A stretch of DNA of 64,000 nucleotides from Ovis canadensis. Its lineage: Eukaryota; Chordata; Mammalia; Artiodactyla; Bovidae. Each line of letters begins with the position of its first letter. Positions within the stretch are counted from its first letter, which is position 1. Where the stretch lies: assembly GCF_042477335.2 (NCBI RefSeq), contig NC_091255.1, positions 42,696,501 to 42,760,500 on the forward strand, in the 5' to 3' direction. Both the position numbers and the translations under genes were made by a program. The notes beneath the pieces are model-generated. The model was given only the letters and a program-made list of their open reading frames with translations. It made no database searches and was not told the origin of the DNA. This document shows positions 23,540 through 34,129 of this stretch, piece by piece.

Positions 23540-24220
23540 CGCGTCAGTGTCAATAAAAGGGGGAAAAATCCGCACCATCACTGTGCAGTCGGGGTGGGGG
23601 GGACCCTGAACAGCAGAAGCCTGCCTCGCAGCCACATCCCAGCCGCCCTCGGGCTCTGAGCGCCGGCAGAGGAAGAAAGCATCTTTCCGGGCGACAGAGG
23701 CCGGCCCGCACCGCGCTTCCGCCCGCGGCCGCAGGTTCCGGACCAGCCGGACTGGCCTCGCGCCAGGCCCGCGGACCCCGACAGACCGGACCGCGCTGAG
23801 GGCGGCACGCGGCCGGCCCCCGCCGAGCCCCCCGCCCCTGCACCTGCGCCCCACAGGCCCGGCCCGCCGGCCGCGCCACCACCGTCGCCGGCTCCCGCCC
23901 GCCTACCTGGCCCCGACCCCAGCCCCGGCCCCGCCGCAGCTTCCGCTGCCGAAGGAGGAGAGCGCCGGTCCCCAGGCGGCCGGTCCAGGAGCAAAATGGC
24001 GACTCGGAGCTCGAGAACGGCGTCCGCGGCGACAGCGAGGCCTGGGGGCGGGGCCACGTGGGCGGGGCCTCAGGAGAGACCCTCTGCGGGGGCGGGACCC
24101 ACCGAGGAGAGGGGCGGGGTCTTCGAGTCCAGCAGGAAAGTGCTAGGCCGGACGAGGGGCGGGGCCGACTGAAGGGGTGGGACCGGATCAGGCGAGGGGC
24201 GGGGCAGAGCCTTCAGTACT
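23540..24220 (-). promoter_or_regulatory. PRPSAP2: CpG-island promoter of PRPSAP2
   Basis: GC content and CpG density are far above the flanks. Visible elements are a GC box at about 24044-24053, an overlapping E-box CCACGTGG at 24054-24061, a second GC box at about 24061-24069, more GGGCGGGG-type boxes to about 24205, and a YY1-like CAAAATGGCGAC at 23992-24003. There is no TATA box. This fits a dispersed-start housekeeping promoter. The exact start site cannot be read from the sequence. Confidence 0.85.
23907..24040 (-). other. PRPSAP2: Putative noncoding first exon of PRPSAP2
   Basis: A donor CCAG|GTAGGC on the minus strand ends an exon at 23907 inside the CpG island. The upper boundary (about 24040) is a guess from promoter element positions. 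No ATG occurs on the minus strand between the GC boxes and the donor, so it is untranslated unless a non-AUG codon is used. Its frame is open and, if joined directly to 19155, is in phase with the main ORF. Confidence 0.6.
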
Positions 24221-24279
24221 AGAGGAACGCGATCATCACCCACACGCGAAAGCAGGTAAGGACTTGCTGTTTGGAATTA

Positions 24280-24735
24280 CAAATGTCTGGGTTCAAGTCT
24301 TTACTGGCCTGTAACCTTGGACTCCAGTACTCTTGCTTGGAAAATCCCATGGGCGGAGGAGCCTGGTAGGCTGCAGTCCATGGGGTCCGAAGAGTCGGAC
24401 GCGACTGAGCGACTTCACTTTCACTTTTCACTTTCATGCATTGGAGAAGGAAATGGCAACCCAGTCCAGTGTTCTTGCCTGGAGAATCCCAGGGACGGGG
24501 GAGCCTGGTGGGCTGCACAGAGTCGGACACGACTGAAGCGACTTAGCAGCAGCAGCAGCAGCAACCTTGGGCAAACTCACTTCACCTCTCTGTGCCTCAG
24601 TCTCCGCAGCTGAAAAGTGGAGATGATAGTAGCACCCATCTTAGGGATTGTTGGGAGGAGTAAGCAAAATAACACCTACTGAGTTTCCAGCACAGTCCTT
24701 GCGTATAGTAAACGCTCTATTGTGGTTAATTACAG
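24280..24735 (+). repeat. MIR SINE split by a Bov-A2 insertion
   Basis: CTGGGTTCAAGTCTTTACTG at 24288 continues after the Bov-A2 as CTTGGGCAAACTCACTTCAC and CTCTGTGCCTCAGTCTCCGC. This is one MIR element interrupted near 24316-24565. Confidence 0.8.
24321..24562 (+). repeat. Bov-A2 SINE (dimer) nested in MIR
   Basis: Two Bov-A monomers joined by the TTCACTTTCACTTTTCACTT linker, with a (CAG)n tail. The duplicated AACCTTGG (24313-24320 and 24563-24570) is the target-site duplication. Confidence 0.9.
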
Positions 24736-24849
24736 TTATTTGCTTTGTTGTCCTTTCTTCTTTTATCATAAAGTAAGGAATTGGTGCTTGCCTGTGTTCC
24801 TTATAATGTGAGTATGTTTTATATATGTATAAAACATAATAATTGCAAA

Positions 24850-24998
24850 CGCATGTGGAGTGTGTCAGGTGAAGTGCTTACCACGTGTTAAACACTGTAG
24901 CTTATTTAGCCCTCACAGAAGTATGAGATGATCTTATAATCTTCATTTTAATAGTTGTGGGAACTGAAACACTAACATTAAACAAATTGCCTAATGAC
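24850..24998 (+). repeat. MIR fragment
   Basis: GGTGAAGTGCTTACCACGTG, CAGAAGTATGAGATGATCTT and AATTGCCTAATGAC give the MIR core and 3' side, cut by the next SINE. Confidence 0.6.
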
Positions 24999-24999
24999 A

Positions 25000-25195
25000 A
25001 GGGCTTCAGCTGTAAAGAATCCTCCTGCAATGCAGGAGACACAGGTTCGATCCCTGGGTCTGGAAGGTCCCCTGGTGAAGGAAATGGCTACCCACTCCTG
25101 TATTCTTGCCTGGGAAATCCCATGGACAGTGAAGCCTAGTGGGCTACAGTCCATGGATTCTCAAAAGAAGGACACAACTGAGCGACTAAATAACA
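25000..25195 (+). repeat. Bov-tA SINE
   Basis: AAAGAATCCTCCTGCAATGC head, CCCACTCCTGTATTCTTGCC core and GACACAACTGAGCGACTAAA tail. Confidence 0.85.
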
Positions 25196-25737
25196 AAATA
25201 ACAAACAACCTGAACAAGAACTTCCATCCAGGTGGCCTGGCAGCATGGTCTGCATTAAGTCAGGCCCTATACCATGCCCCAGCTCCAGTTCTGCTTCGAC
25301 TTTTTAACTAGAGTGAGGCTTGAAGTCACTCACGAGAGGCAGCACAGCCAGCTAAAAGCAGCCGGTCCTCACAGTCCAACCTCCTAATTTACAGTGTGGA
25401 ATACAAGCATCTCTATTTACGAACTATAAATTAACTATAAAATACTTTCTGATATGGAGTCATTTCCTTTGCCTGACAGCTTTACAGGGTCTTACCTCTG
25501 TGAACGACAAGGCCAGTGAGCCCACAGACAGATTCGTGTACAAAACTGAATCCCCTTCTAGGGTGCTTTGGTTTCATGCACTGCTTCTGCACTGACCCAG
25601 CCCTGACGCTTCTCACCTCCTGGTTTGGGTCTGCATTGGCTCCACCCAGCATTCCACGGTCCAAGTGACTGGATCTGACCAATCAGGGCCACTCATCTCT
25701 CTCAGCTCGATGATTCTCTCCAATGGCAGGCCTCAGC

Positions 25738-26516
25738 CAATCAGTTCAGTTCAGTTCAGTTCAGTTCAGTGACTCAGCTGTGTCCGACTCTTTGCGACCC
25801 CATGGACTGCAGCGCGCTAGGCTTCCCTATCCATCACCAACTCCTGGAGTCTGCTCAAATTCTTGTCCGTGGAGTTGGTGATGCCATCCAACCATCTCAT
25901 TCTCTGTCATCCCCTTCTCCTCCTGCCTTCAATCTTTCCCAGTATCAGGGTCTTTTCAAATGAGTCAGTTCTTGGCATCAGGTGGCCAAAGTATTGGAGT
26001 TTCAGCTTCAGCATCACTCCAAGGGACTCTCAAGAGTCTTCTCCAACATCACAGTTCAAAAACATCAATTCTTTGGCACTCAGCTTTCGTTATAGTCCAA
26101 CTCTCACATCCATACATGACTACTGGAAAAACCATAGCTTTGACTAGATGGACCTTTGTTGGCAAAGTAATGTCTTTGCTTTTTAATATGCTGTCATAGT
26201 TTTTCTTCCAAGGAGCAAGCGTCTTTTAATTTCATGGCTGCAGTCACCATCTGCAGTGATTTTGGAGCCCCCCAAAATAAAGGCTGTTACTGTTTTCACT
26301 ATTTCCCTTGTTTCCCCATCTAATTGCCATGAAGTGATGGGACCAGATGCCATGATCTTAGTTTTCTGAATGTTGAGTTTTAAGCCAACTTTTTCAGTCT
26401 CCTCTTCCACTTTCATCAGGAGGCTCTTTATTTCTTCACTTTCTGCCGTAAGGGTGGTGTCATCTACATACCATCTGTCATCTGCATGCCATAATGTTCG
26501 TATCATCTGCATCTGA
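25738..26516 (-). mobile_element. BovB LINE 3' fragment, antisense
   Basis: The low-coordinate end is the (AGTTC)n tail at 25741-25770, read reversed. The minus-strand frame shows BovB reverse-transcriptase C-terminal motifs, such as YVDDTTLTAESEEIKSLL and GLKLNIQKTKIMASGPITSW. A TV(T/A)AFI-GGSKITADGD segment follows. It is 5'-truncated and decayed. Confidence 0.9.
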
Positions 26517-26519
26517 GCC

Positions 26520-28790
26520 AATGGGAGCCCAGAAGATGCTTGAGCCTCAGTGGGCTACCTCTCCAGTTGATGCAGTCAGAATAACTAGAGGATCCTGAAT
26601 ATGGAACACTGAATTCCTTCCCTCCATCCCTGAAGTCAGTGTGGACTGAGTTTCCATCATCACAGGGGCCTGGCTGTTCTCCTTTGTTTACTTCTTTTTG
26701 TTCTTCCCCACTAGCCTGTTCCCCTATCCCTGAAATACAGGGCCTTTGCATATGCTGTTTCTGCCTCTGGGGACAGGTTCCCTCCTGCTGCCCTCTCCTC
26801 CATCAACTCCTACTTAAACTACATCTCAGTGCAATTGTCATTTTTAAGCCTTTCCTAAACCACTCACCTTCTCTAAGGAAAAAAAAAATTCATGCACTTT
26901 TCCTTCCTTAGGCTTATCGTGATTGCTAACTGTGTATTTGTGTGTGTGGTCATTTTATAAATATTCCCATCCCAGACACGGCAGGCAAGTTCTTGTCTCT
27001 TTTGTTGATCACTGTTTCCCAGTACCCAGCACAGTGTCTGGCACAAGTGTAGTACTCAAGAAATGTCTGAGGGTGACTTCAGAATTACCTCCACCCCGAT
27101 GGAAAGGAGGTGGGCAATAGCACCTCACAGGGACAATATTCCTGATAATTTAAAAATCGTCTCCACTAAGTCAGTATGAGCTAGCTCCCACATATTGTGC
27201 TCCCAGGATTTGGCAATGAAATTGCCAGTTTCTCATTAGTTACTCCTCATTGCAGGCATGTAGTTTTCAGTTTCCTTTGCTCTATTATGTCAGTTACCAC
27301 TTATCCATCCACTTTCCATTCTCCAAACTCTTTTGAAATCCCTCATAGGCTGATGCCTTATCTCCCCCTCCTTCTTTATCCTTGGGGTTTAGGCCATGGG
27401 AGGGAGCCATGATGGACATCCAGCCCAGACACCCCACTAGTGACTGCAGCCCCAGTCACTACTTGACTTCAACTGCATGAGAGACCGAAATGAGAACCAC
27501 CCAGGTGAGCAAACTCAACCCACAAAAAATTGAGAGATAATAATAAAACTTTGTACTAAGTCGCTGCCCTTGGTGGTGTCTTTGTGTGTGTGTGTGTGTC
27601 TTTTTTTTTTTTTTTTGGTCAATGTCTTGACACACCTCTATGGGTAATGAGCAAGAAAGGAGCAGAACCAGAATCTAAAGGTTGTGGTCAGTTTCACTGT
27701 AATGAAGTTTTTGGTTAGTCTGTTTCCGAGCTTGATAATCGCTTGCAGAGCCTGCGCATGATGGATCCTCAGTTTGCCTGCATCGTGTCACTGACCACAT
27801 TCAAGGGCACATAGAATATGAATCAAGACACTCAATCCTAAGACATTGCCCTTCAACATTTTTTTAAGGAACTGAAAAGCGTCTTTGCTAAAATTTTATA
27901 GAAGGTTTTCAGCAGGGTGGTAAACCAGAAAACACACACTTCTTCAAATGACTATTGAAACAAAAACAGAGGGACTTGACTGTCAGTCATTTTGACCAGG
28001 GTCTGTACCCAGCTTCCTCCACAGAAATGACCTCAGCCAGAGAGCTGAAGGCACCTCTCTCAGGGAAGGTTTCCTCATCTGAAAAATGGGCACTAAGATT
28101 AGCAGTCACATATGGATTCCAGGTGGAGGATGACTTTTCCATGGAGTCAGAGGGTGGAGAGGACACCAGAGGAAGCTGTTGTGCAGCTGTCTCCCCACCC
28201 TCATATCTCTGGCCATCAGGAATGAACAAATGAAGCTTCAGTTTCTCCGCAAGCGGAGGAGGATGGCAGCTTGTTCAGCTAGGCGAGGCTACAGAGGCCA
28301 GGGGCCTGGTCACTAGATAAGGGAAACTTGGAAGTTTCCATCTTTGTGTCCTTTCCTTCATCCTCTGGATTTTCTCCTTTTTAATCCACAACCCCCCATG
28401 GGGGAAAAAAAAGTCTTCGTTATCTTTCATGATGATTAATATTTACATATTATAAACAACTCAAACAAGCCAGAAGAAAAAATTAAAAATATCTTTGTCA
28501 TTATCTCATCATGGAGAGATAAGCGCTTGACTTTTTTTAACCTCCTTTTCCCCCTTAACAATCCCTGGTCAGGGAACTAAGATCCTACAAGCCATGAGGT
28601 GCAGCCAAAAGAGAGAAGGAGACTGCAGACTGTGTGATTCCCTTTGTGGGGATTCCCTGGAAAACTAATCCATGGTGACAGGAGGCAGGTCAGGGAGGCC
28701 TGCAAAGGAACAAGAAGGAATTTTTCACAAAGACGCAAAAGTTCTATCACATCATATAGCATGACAGCAGTTCATACAATGGTAATACTG
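26520..28790. other. Intergenic; no gene recognised
   Basis: Includes an L2-like tail (26990-27065) and a (TG)n tract with a T run (27580-27617). I find no supported coding sequence. Confidence 0.5.
27580..27617 (+). repeat. (TG)n microsatellite followed by T run
   Basis: Uninterrupted GTGTGTGTGTGTGTG at about 27584-27599, then 16 or so T. Likely length-polymorphic. Confidence 0.9.
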
Positions 28791-28812
28791 TATTTTATGT
28801 AGAGTTGTTGTT

Positions 28813-29051
28813 TGTTGTTGTTTAGTCAGTCAGTCATGTCGGACTCTTTGCAACCCCATGGACTGTAGCCCTCCAGGCTCCTCTGTCCATGGAATTTCCC
28901 AGGCAGGAATACTGGAGTGGGTTGCCATTTCCTTCTCCAGGATGTCTTCCTAAACCACTGATCAAACCCGAGTCTCCTGTGGCTCCTGGATTGGCAGGCA
29001 GGTGTTTTTGTTTTTGTTTTTATTTTTAACCATTGGACCACCAGGGAAGCC
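28813..29051 (-). repeat. Bov-tA SINE, antisense, with T-rich insertion
   Basis: A reversed Bov-tA ends in ACCACCAGGGAAGCC and contains a TTTTTG-rich stretch at about 29005-29028. A perfect 19-bp duplication, TTTATGTAGAGTTGTTGTT, flanks it at 28794-28812 and 29052-29070. Confidence 0.85.
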
Positions 29052-29064
29052 TTTATGTAGAGTT

Positions 29065-29300
29065 GTTGTTGTTGTTCAGTCGCCAAGTCATATCCGACTC
29101 TTTGTGACCCAGTGGACTGCAGCATACCAGGCTTCCTTGTCATTCACAATCACCCTGAGTTTGCTCAAACTCATGTCCATTCAGTCAGTGATGCCATCCA
29201 ACCGTCTCATTCTTCTTCTGCACTCAATCTTTTCCAGCATCAGGGTCTTTTCTTTGCATCGTATGGCCAAATTATCAGCATCAGCATCAGTGTATCAGTG
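29065..29300 (-). mobile_element. BovB 3'-end fragment, antisense
   Basis: Reversed BovB 3' end, with TTCAGTCGCCAAGTCATATC, GGACTGCAGCATACCAGGCT, GATGCCATCCAACCGTCTCA and CAGCATCAGGGTCTTTTCTT. Confidence 0.85.
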
Positions 29301-30351
29301 TATGTACGCCTCCAGAAAGTATCTACAGAAACCTGCTGGCCCCGAGGGCAGACCCTCTGCCCTACATGCTGGTCCCAGTGCGCTTGTCGCCACGCATTTC
29401 CTGCCTGTTCCTTCCACACATACACCCCACCTCCACCGCTGGCTTCCATGGCCTCCGTGGCTTTCCCTCTGCTATTCTTGTTCATGCTCATCCCCTCCCT
29501 GCTCTGCTCTCCAGGGGGTCTTCCTGACCGAGAGACTGAACCCAACCCCATTGCAAATCCAGGTCTTCAGTGGTTCTTCATCCCACATGACTTCCCTGTC
29601 ATGTGACTTTTACTTCTCTCTGGGCACTTAGAGGCATAACCTGCCAGCCAGACCACCTTGGCAAGTCAGTGGATGGGGCAGGAGAGGGAGGCCCTAGCTG
29701 AGGAGAGGCTGGGCTACAAGGGACCCAGAGCCAGGTGCATGGAGGGACAGGGCAGTAACCATCCTGTCCTCCTCCCCGGAAGAGCTGCAAGCTACCCAAC
29801 AGTCAGGTGCTCACGAGGAGCAGGTTTGTGTCCAGAGGCACTCTCCCAGCCCTCCCTCCTGAGTGTAGTGTCCTGTGGCATCCACGAGAACACCTTCAGC
29901 TCCATCAGTAAGGGTAATGTACAAGTCCAGAAGGACCTGTCTGTCTGCACTGAGCTGTCTGGTGGGACCACTGTGTACATCGGCATCATGGATTGGATGC
30001 AGAGGGAGATCAGGGCCCTGGCCCCCAGCAGGATGGAGATCATGACCCTCACTCCTCTGGACACAAGTACTTGGTGGGGAGTGGGCTGCACCCCAGCCTC
30101 ACAGTCCATCTTCCAACAGATGTGGGTGGACCACCAGGACCGGCCTCTCCACAAATGCTTCTAGACTGTGAGCAGACGCATAGCACTTGCCGTGTAAGTT
30201 CATTCAGGATAAATTTGCCGCACACCTTTGCCAGCCTCCTGAAACTGGAATAAGTGTTTGAAAATAAATTTGTCCTTGAAACTTGTATCTGAGACTGTAG
30301 AACTTACTGCTGATTTTGATGTTGTATTCAACACTTCCCCTGGTGTATCTT

Positions 30352-30662
30352 TTGTTTGTTTGTTTTTGGCTGTGCTGGGTCTTCACTGCTGCACACAGGC
30401 TTTTTTCTAGCTGTGGCGAGAGGAGGCTGCTCTCCAGTTTTGGTGCTAAGGCTTCTCACTGCGGTGGGCTTCTCTTGTTGTGGAACACTGGCCCTAGGCT
30501 TCTCAGGCTTCCGTAGTTGCGGCCCACAGGCTCTGGACCACAGGCTCAGTGATTGTGGTGCACAGGCTTAGTTGCTCTGCAGCATGGGGGATCTAGGATT
30601 GAACTCATGTCTCTTGCATTGGCAGGTGGATTCTTTACCAGTGAGCCACCAGGGAAGCCCTC
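30352..30662 (-). repeat. CHR-type SINE in the actin pseudogene 3'UTR
   Basis: Reversed CHR-type SINE: TTTTTGGCTGTGCTGGGTCT at the low end and CCACCAGGGAAGCCCT at the high end. The host actin 3'UTR resumes with CTTGGTATATGTTTAATACC. Confidence 0.8.
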
Positions 30663-30852
30663 CTTGGTATATGTTTAATACCTTGTGTAGATCTTTGGTT
30701 TAAGATCCTAGTTACATGTGATTCCATCACTTCGTGGCTGAAATGAAAACCTGTTTCTGGAAGAAGTATCATTGGCTGGATGAGAATCTGTGAGACCTCG
30801 AATCTCTCTGTCTGTGTAGAGGATTAATATGTCAGAATTGCCGATCCCAAGG

Positions 30853-30985
30853 ACTTTCTTGGTTGTCCAGTGGCTAAGACTCTGCACTCCCAATGCAAGA
30901 GGCTGGGGTTAGATCCCTGGTCAGGCAACTAGATCCCACATGCCGCAATAAAGACCCAGTGTAACCAAGTAAATAATTTTCTTTC
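30853..30985 (+). repeat. CHR-type SINE in the actin pseudogene 3'UTR
   Basis: ACTTTCTTGGTTGTCCAGTG head, AGATCCCTGGTCAGGCAACT and TAAAGACCCAGTGTAACCAA. It splits the 3'UTR between the TCAGAATTG and GGATTTCTCTAGAGG segments. Confidence 0.75.
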
Positions 30986-31349
30986 TTTTTTTCTAAAGCC
31001 TCTTATTCCAGGATTTCTCTAGAGGCTGGCAAGAGTCCTGAGCCAATCACTACTTCTGTCCTTCCGGCCTGGCAATGGTCGGGAGGGTCTGAGCCTCAGG
31101 ACCCGCATTCTTCTCATACCTGCTCTTTCCCTCCAGTGCACCATGGACTGTTATCTGCCTTCCCTTGGAAAACGGCTTTCATTTACCACTGTAAACTTAT
31201 TCAACCTTTTAACTTAGGCAAGATTTTTGTACTCAATCCTCAGTTCTTAAGAGATGACAAGAAATTTTGGTGTTATATAGTCACGTGAGAACATGAGGCC
31301 CAGCAACATGTCACTGTGAAGACAAGTGCTGCAGTAAACAAACAAAAGA

Positions 31350-32395
31350 CTTTCTTTCAAGGCTTTCCCTTTGGACATTTGCTCCACATCCGCTATTGAA
31401 TATGTAAAAGTCACCCACATATTGCAGAAAATATAACCCTTTGCTGCAAAATAATATTTGAAAGGATTTTTATGGTTTTGCTTCCCGAATCATTTGGCAC
31501 AAGCCGGCCAATCAACCTATGACTAACTGGGATTTCTAAGGAAACATCTTTCCTCTTACTTTATGAGGAATTCTGGCAATGTGAGAAAATCTAAGCCACA
31601 TGTTTTTGACTGTCCTGAAAGTTTTATGAATATGAAATTTAATGATGAGAAAATTGACTATAATGTTATATGTTATAGGCATTTAATTAAACATTTGTTA
31701 ATCTTGGTTTTGCAGTTTAAAAAAAATTCATATGTGTAAATTTTTTTAGGTATCAAATATAAATGAAAACTCTGAAAAGGTCATTAAGTCCTGGACTGGG
31801 TGCCAGAAGAGCTTGCCAGATGAAGTGGGAGCTTATCCCAAAAGCAGACAGAGGGTGCGCACCATGTAGAAGCTCCTTCATCTATACATCACTGCAGGGT
31901 GATCCCATGGGAGGGAGCAGCTGGGCCCTGTTCATGGCCAGGGCTGGAGCTGGGGCCAAGGCAGAGACTGCAGGGAAACAAGTTTTGTCTCAGCCTCGGG
32001 AAGGTGGTCACAGCAGCCAACAGAAGGCCTGTCCTGTCGAGGAGGCACCACTGGGATAGAAATGTAGATTTCTGTCTAGGTCAGGAAGGGCTGGGCTCTG
32101 CCGCAGTAACAAATAAGCCCCAAACCACTGTTGCTTTCTACCAACCAAGAGTCCTTCCTTCCCCACACTCTGAGTCCATCATGAATATCCTGGGAGCTGA
32201 ATCCACATCACCTGCACTCAATGCCCAGTCTGAAGGAACAGTGGCTGTGCAGGGCACAGTCCCTGGTGCAGTGGAGGGAAAATGAGAGAACTGTTGCTAG
32301 TTGTGTGTCAGCCATTAGCGCTTCTGCTGGGAAGTGATGCATGTCACATTTGCTCACATCTGTTAAAGATTCTCCCCTTGACCAGATTCTGCTTA
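31350..32395. other. Intergenic; nothing recognised
   Basis: Contains overlapping open frames (31763-32285) without splice structure or similarity I recognise. Confidence 0.45.
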
Positions 32396-32399
32396 GGCT

Positions 32400-33070
32400 C
32401 CTCTGAGTTCTTTTTCTACTAGGTTTTTATTTTTGGACTTCCATGTTCATCTCTGCATTGTCCAATTGTAGCAAGAATCTTGCTTAAGTCAGTTTAGCCA
32501 GAATTCCCCATCCTCCATATCTGACTACCCTCCACATCTAATCAAGTTCTTCATCCTTCACCATCCCCCAGGTTATGTGCAATCTCCCTGACCTGGCTCC
32601 AGCAAAAATCTTGTTTAATCAGAAACCTCCTGTGGGCTTCCCAGATAGTGCTAGTGGTAAAGAATCTGACTGCCAGTGCAGGAGACACAAGAGATAATGG
32701 TTTGATCCCTGGGTTGGGAAAGTCCCCTGAAGTAGGGAATGGCAACCCACTCCAGTATTCTTGCCTGGAAAATTCCATGGACAGAAGAGCCTGGTGGGCT
32801 ACAGTTCATGGGGTCCCAAAGAGTTAGACATGACTGAGCAACTGAGCACACACACACAGAATCCTCCAGTACTCCTGTTTCCTTTGATTAATTTTCCATC
32901 CAGTGACTCTATCCTGCTCCTCGGTTATAAATTCCCACTTTTCTGCTCAGTCAGTCCAACCTCTCTCTCCCACTGCAAACCCCCACTTATCCCGAGAACC
33001 CTTCTTGAATAAAGCCTGCCTTACCACTCTTTAACAAGAGTCAGAATGAATCTTTTCTTCTTTAACTCAT
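32400..33070 (+). mobile_element. Endogenous retrovirus LTR, plus orientation, split by Bov-tA
   Basis: LTR-like layout: a U3 part with TAGCAAGAATCTTGCTTAAG and TTTAGCCAGAATTCCCCATC, a TATA-type GGTTATAAATTCCC near 32923-32936, and AATAAAG poly(A) signal at 33008-33014. It matches the reverse complements of 34130-34545 and 58575-59005, so the family is present three times in this window. Confidence 0.65.
32636..32862 (+). repeat. Bov-tA SINE inside the LTR
   Basis: GGGCTTCCCAGATAGTGCTA head, CCCACTCCAGTATTCTTGCC core and a (CA)n tail to about 32860. It inserted within the LTR's U3. Confidence 0.85.
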
Positions 33071-33074
33071 CTCA

Positions 33075-33545
33075 TCCATTGGCCAAAAGAAGGCAAGTGA
33101 CCAAGATGATTGTTAACAGGGCCGGGGAGGAGAGTTTTCCAGAAAGTGGCAGTGGGTGCTTGTGAACAGTAACACAGCCTTTTACCATTTTCCTCTGACA
33201 GAGAAACTTGAAGACAACCCTCTGTAAAGCAGGTCCCACCCAAGACAGCTGTCTTGCCTGTTAGGTCTCAGACAACCGCATCTCAGGGGGTGGAGAGGGG
33301 AAGTCACGTGCCGGAGATCATCAGAAGTCCCTTCTCCCTCCCCTCCATTGAATCGTTTCTGATTCACACACCTGCCCCTCAAACCGGTGTGAAAGGCCGC
33401 CTGACTCAGCTGGGGTCGGGGTGCGGGGAGGCACAAAAATCTCTCTTCTGGGGTAGCCTATTTGCATGAGATGAAGGTAACCTGCCTCAGATTGAAAAGA
33501 CATTTTATGCGTGAATCTTGATTAGTTCCTTTAAACAAAAAATCA
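33075..33545. other. Intergenic; nothing recognised
   Basis: Short, moderately GC-rich segment without recognised repeat or gene. Confidence 0.4.
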
Positions 33546-33547
33546 CT

Positions 33548-33718
33548 GTCACGACTACTGAGCCCACATGTCACAACTACTGAAACCTGTGCGTCTAGAA
33601 CCCATGCTCTGCAACAAGAGAAGCCATGCCAACTGCTACAACTAGAGAGAAGCCTGCACAGCAACAAAGACCCAGAATAGCAAAAAAATAAGTAAATAAA
33701 TAAAATTTAAAAAAATTA
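33548..33718 (+). repeat. CHR-type SINE, 5'-truncated
   Basis: ACGACTACTGAGCCCACATG, CTGCAACAAGAGAAGCCATG and CAACAAAGACCCAGAATAGC followed by an A-rich tail. Confidence 0.75.
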
Positions 33719-34129
33719 CTTTCTCACTTATCATTTATAAGTGACATTTACTCATGTCATTTGTCTACATAAGAACCTGTAGTGGCTTCTAACTGCCAAC
33801 CTCGCAGGTGGAATCTGAACACCTTGTCCCCTCTCCCAGCTGTACTCAAAGGCAGGCTCAATTTCCCTCAGAATACAAAAACTAGGGTACTCTTAGATGG
33901 AGGACAATGGGTACTAGGGAAATGACCAGCAATAGCCATTAACATTCACCACTGTGATTTGTTCTTCCTGCAGTAAAAGTGACACCTCGCTAGTGTCCTC
34001 ATGGGCGCTCAGATAAATTACATTTCCCAGTCTCATTCCAGTGGGACTGTGTGACGGTACTCTGGACAATGCAATGTGAGCAGAAGTAATTTACACCATT
34101 TTAGGGCTTGGTCCATAAAACGCTCCAAT

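Larger units (their letters stand above)
19156..23906 (-). other. PRPSAP2: PRPSAP2 first intron (putative)
   Basis: About 4.75 kb between the noncoding exon and the first coding exon. It holds a hAT-like fragment (20665-20815), a MIR-like stretch (about 21005-21230), an L2/MIR-like tail (22440-22560) and a G run near 21950. I see no further coding exon. A second untranslated exon inside it cannot be excluded. Confidence 0.6.
29690..31345 (+). pseudogene. ACTG1: Processed gamma-actin pseudogene (ACTG1-like), 5'-truncated
   Basis: The frame around 29815-30164 reads actin's C-terminal part with many substitutions: CPEALSQPSLLSVVSCGIHE, LSGGTTVYIGIMDWMQREI and RALAPSR, then FQQMWVD and HKCF at the stop. 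It is intron-free. The 3'UTR of cytoplasmic gamma-actin follows: GGAATAAGTGTTTGAAAATA, GTCACTTCGTGGCT-like, GATTTCTCTAGAGGCTGGCA, GAGATGACAAGAAATTTTGG and a final AAGTGCTGCAGTAAAC near 31336. This marks a retrocopied ACTG1 mRNA. Actin's N-terminal two-thirds are missing, and the 5' edge (about 29690) is only approximate because that part is heavily diverged. Two SINEs (30352-30662 and 30853-30985) later inserted into the 3'UTR copy. Not functional. Confidence 0.88.

Noticed and set aside
23578..24057. A 159-codon minus-strand frame across the CpG island.
   Set aside because: It starts with GTG, not ATG, and crosses the splice donor at 23907. Gly/Ala/Pro-rich composition is expected in CpG-rich sequence. 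Only its exon-1 part is kept as a finding.
25741..25770. (TTCAG)n tract as a CRISPR-like or regulatory array.
   Set aside because: It is the usual BovB 3' tail, also seen at 36625-36662 next to the same LINE end.
29330..29600. Extension of the actin pseudogene further 5'.
   Set aside because: A short CTGACCGAGAGACTGAACCC match near 29524 resembles actin, but the spacing to the next clear match is wrong and the surrounding sequence does not align by eye.
29002..29631. Two long plus-strand frames of 209 and 164 codons.
   Set aside because: They start in reversed Bov-tA/BovB and continue into unassigned sequence just ahead of the actin retrocopy. No coding signature.
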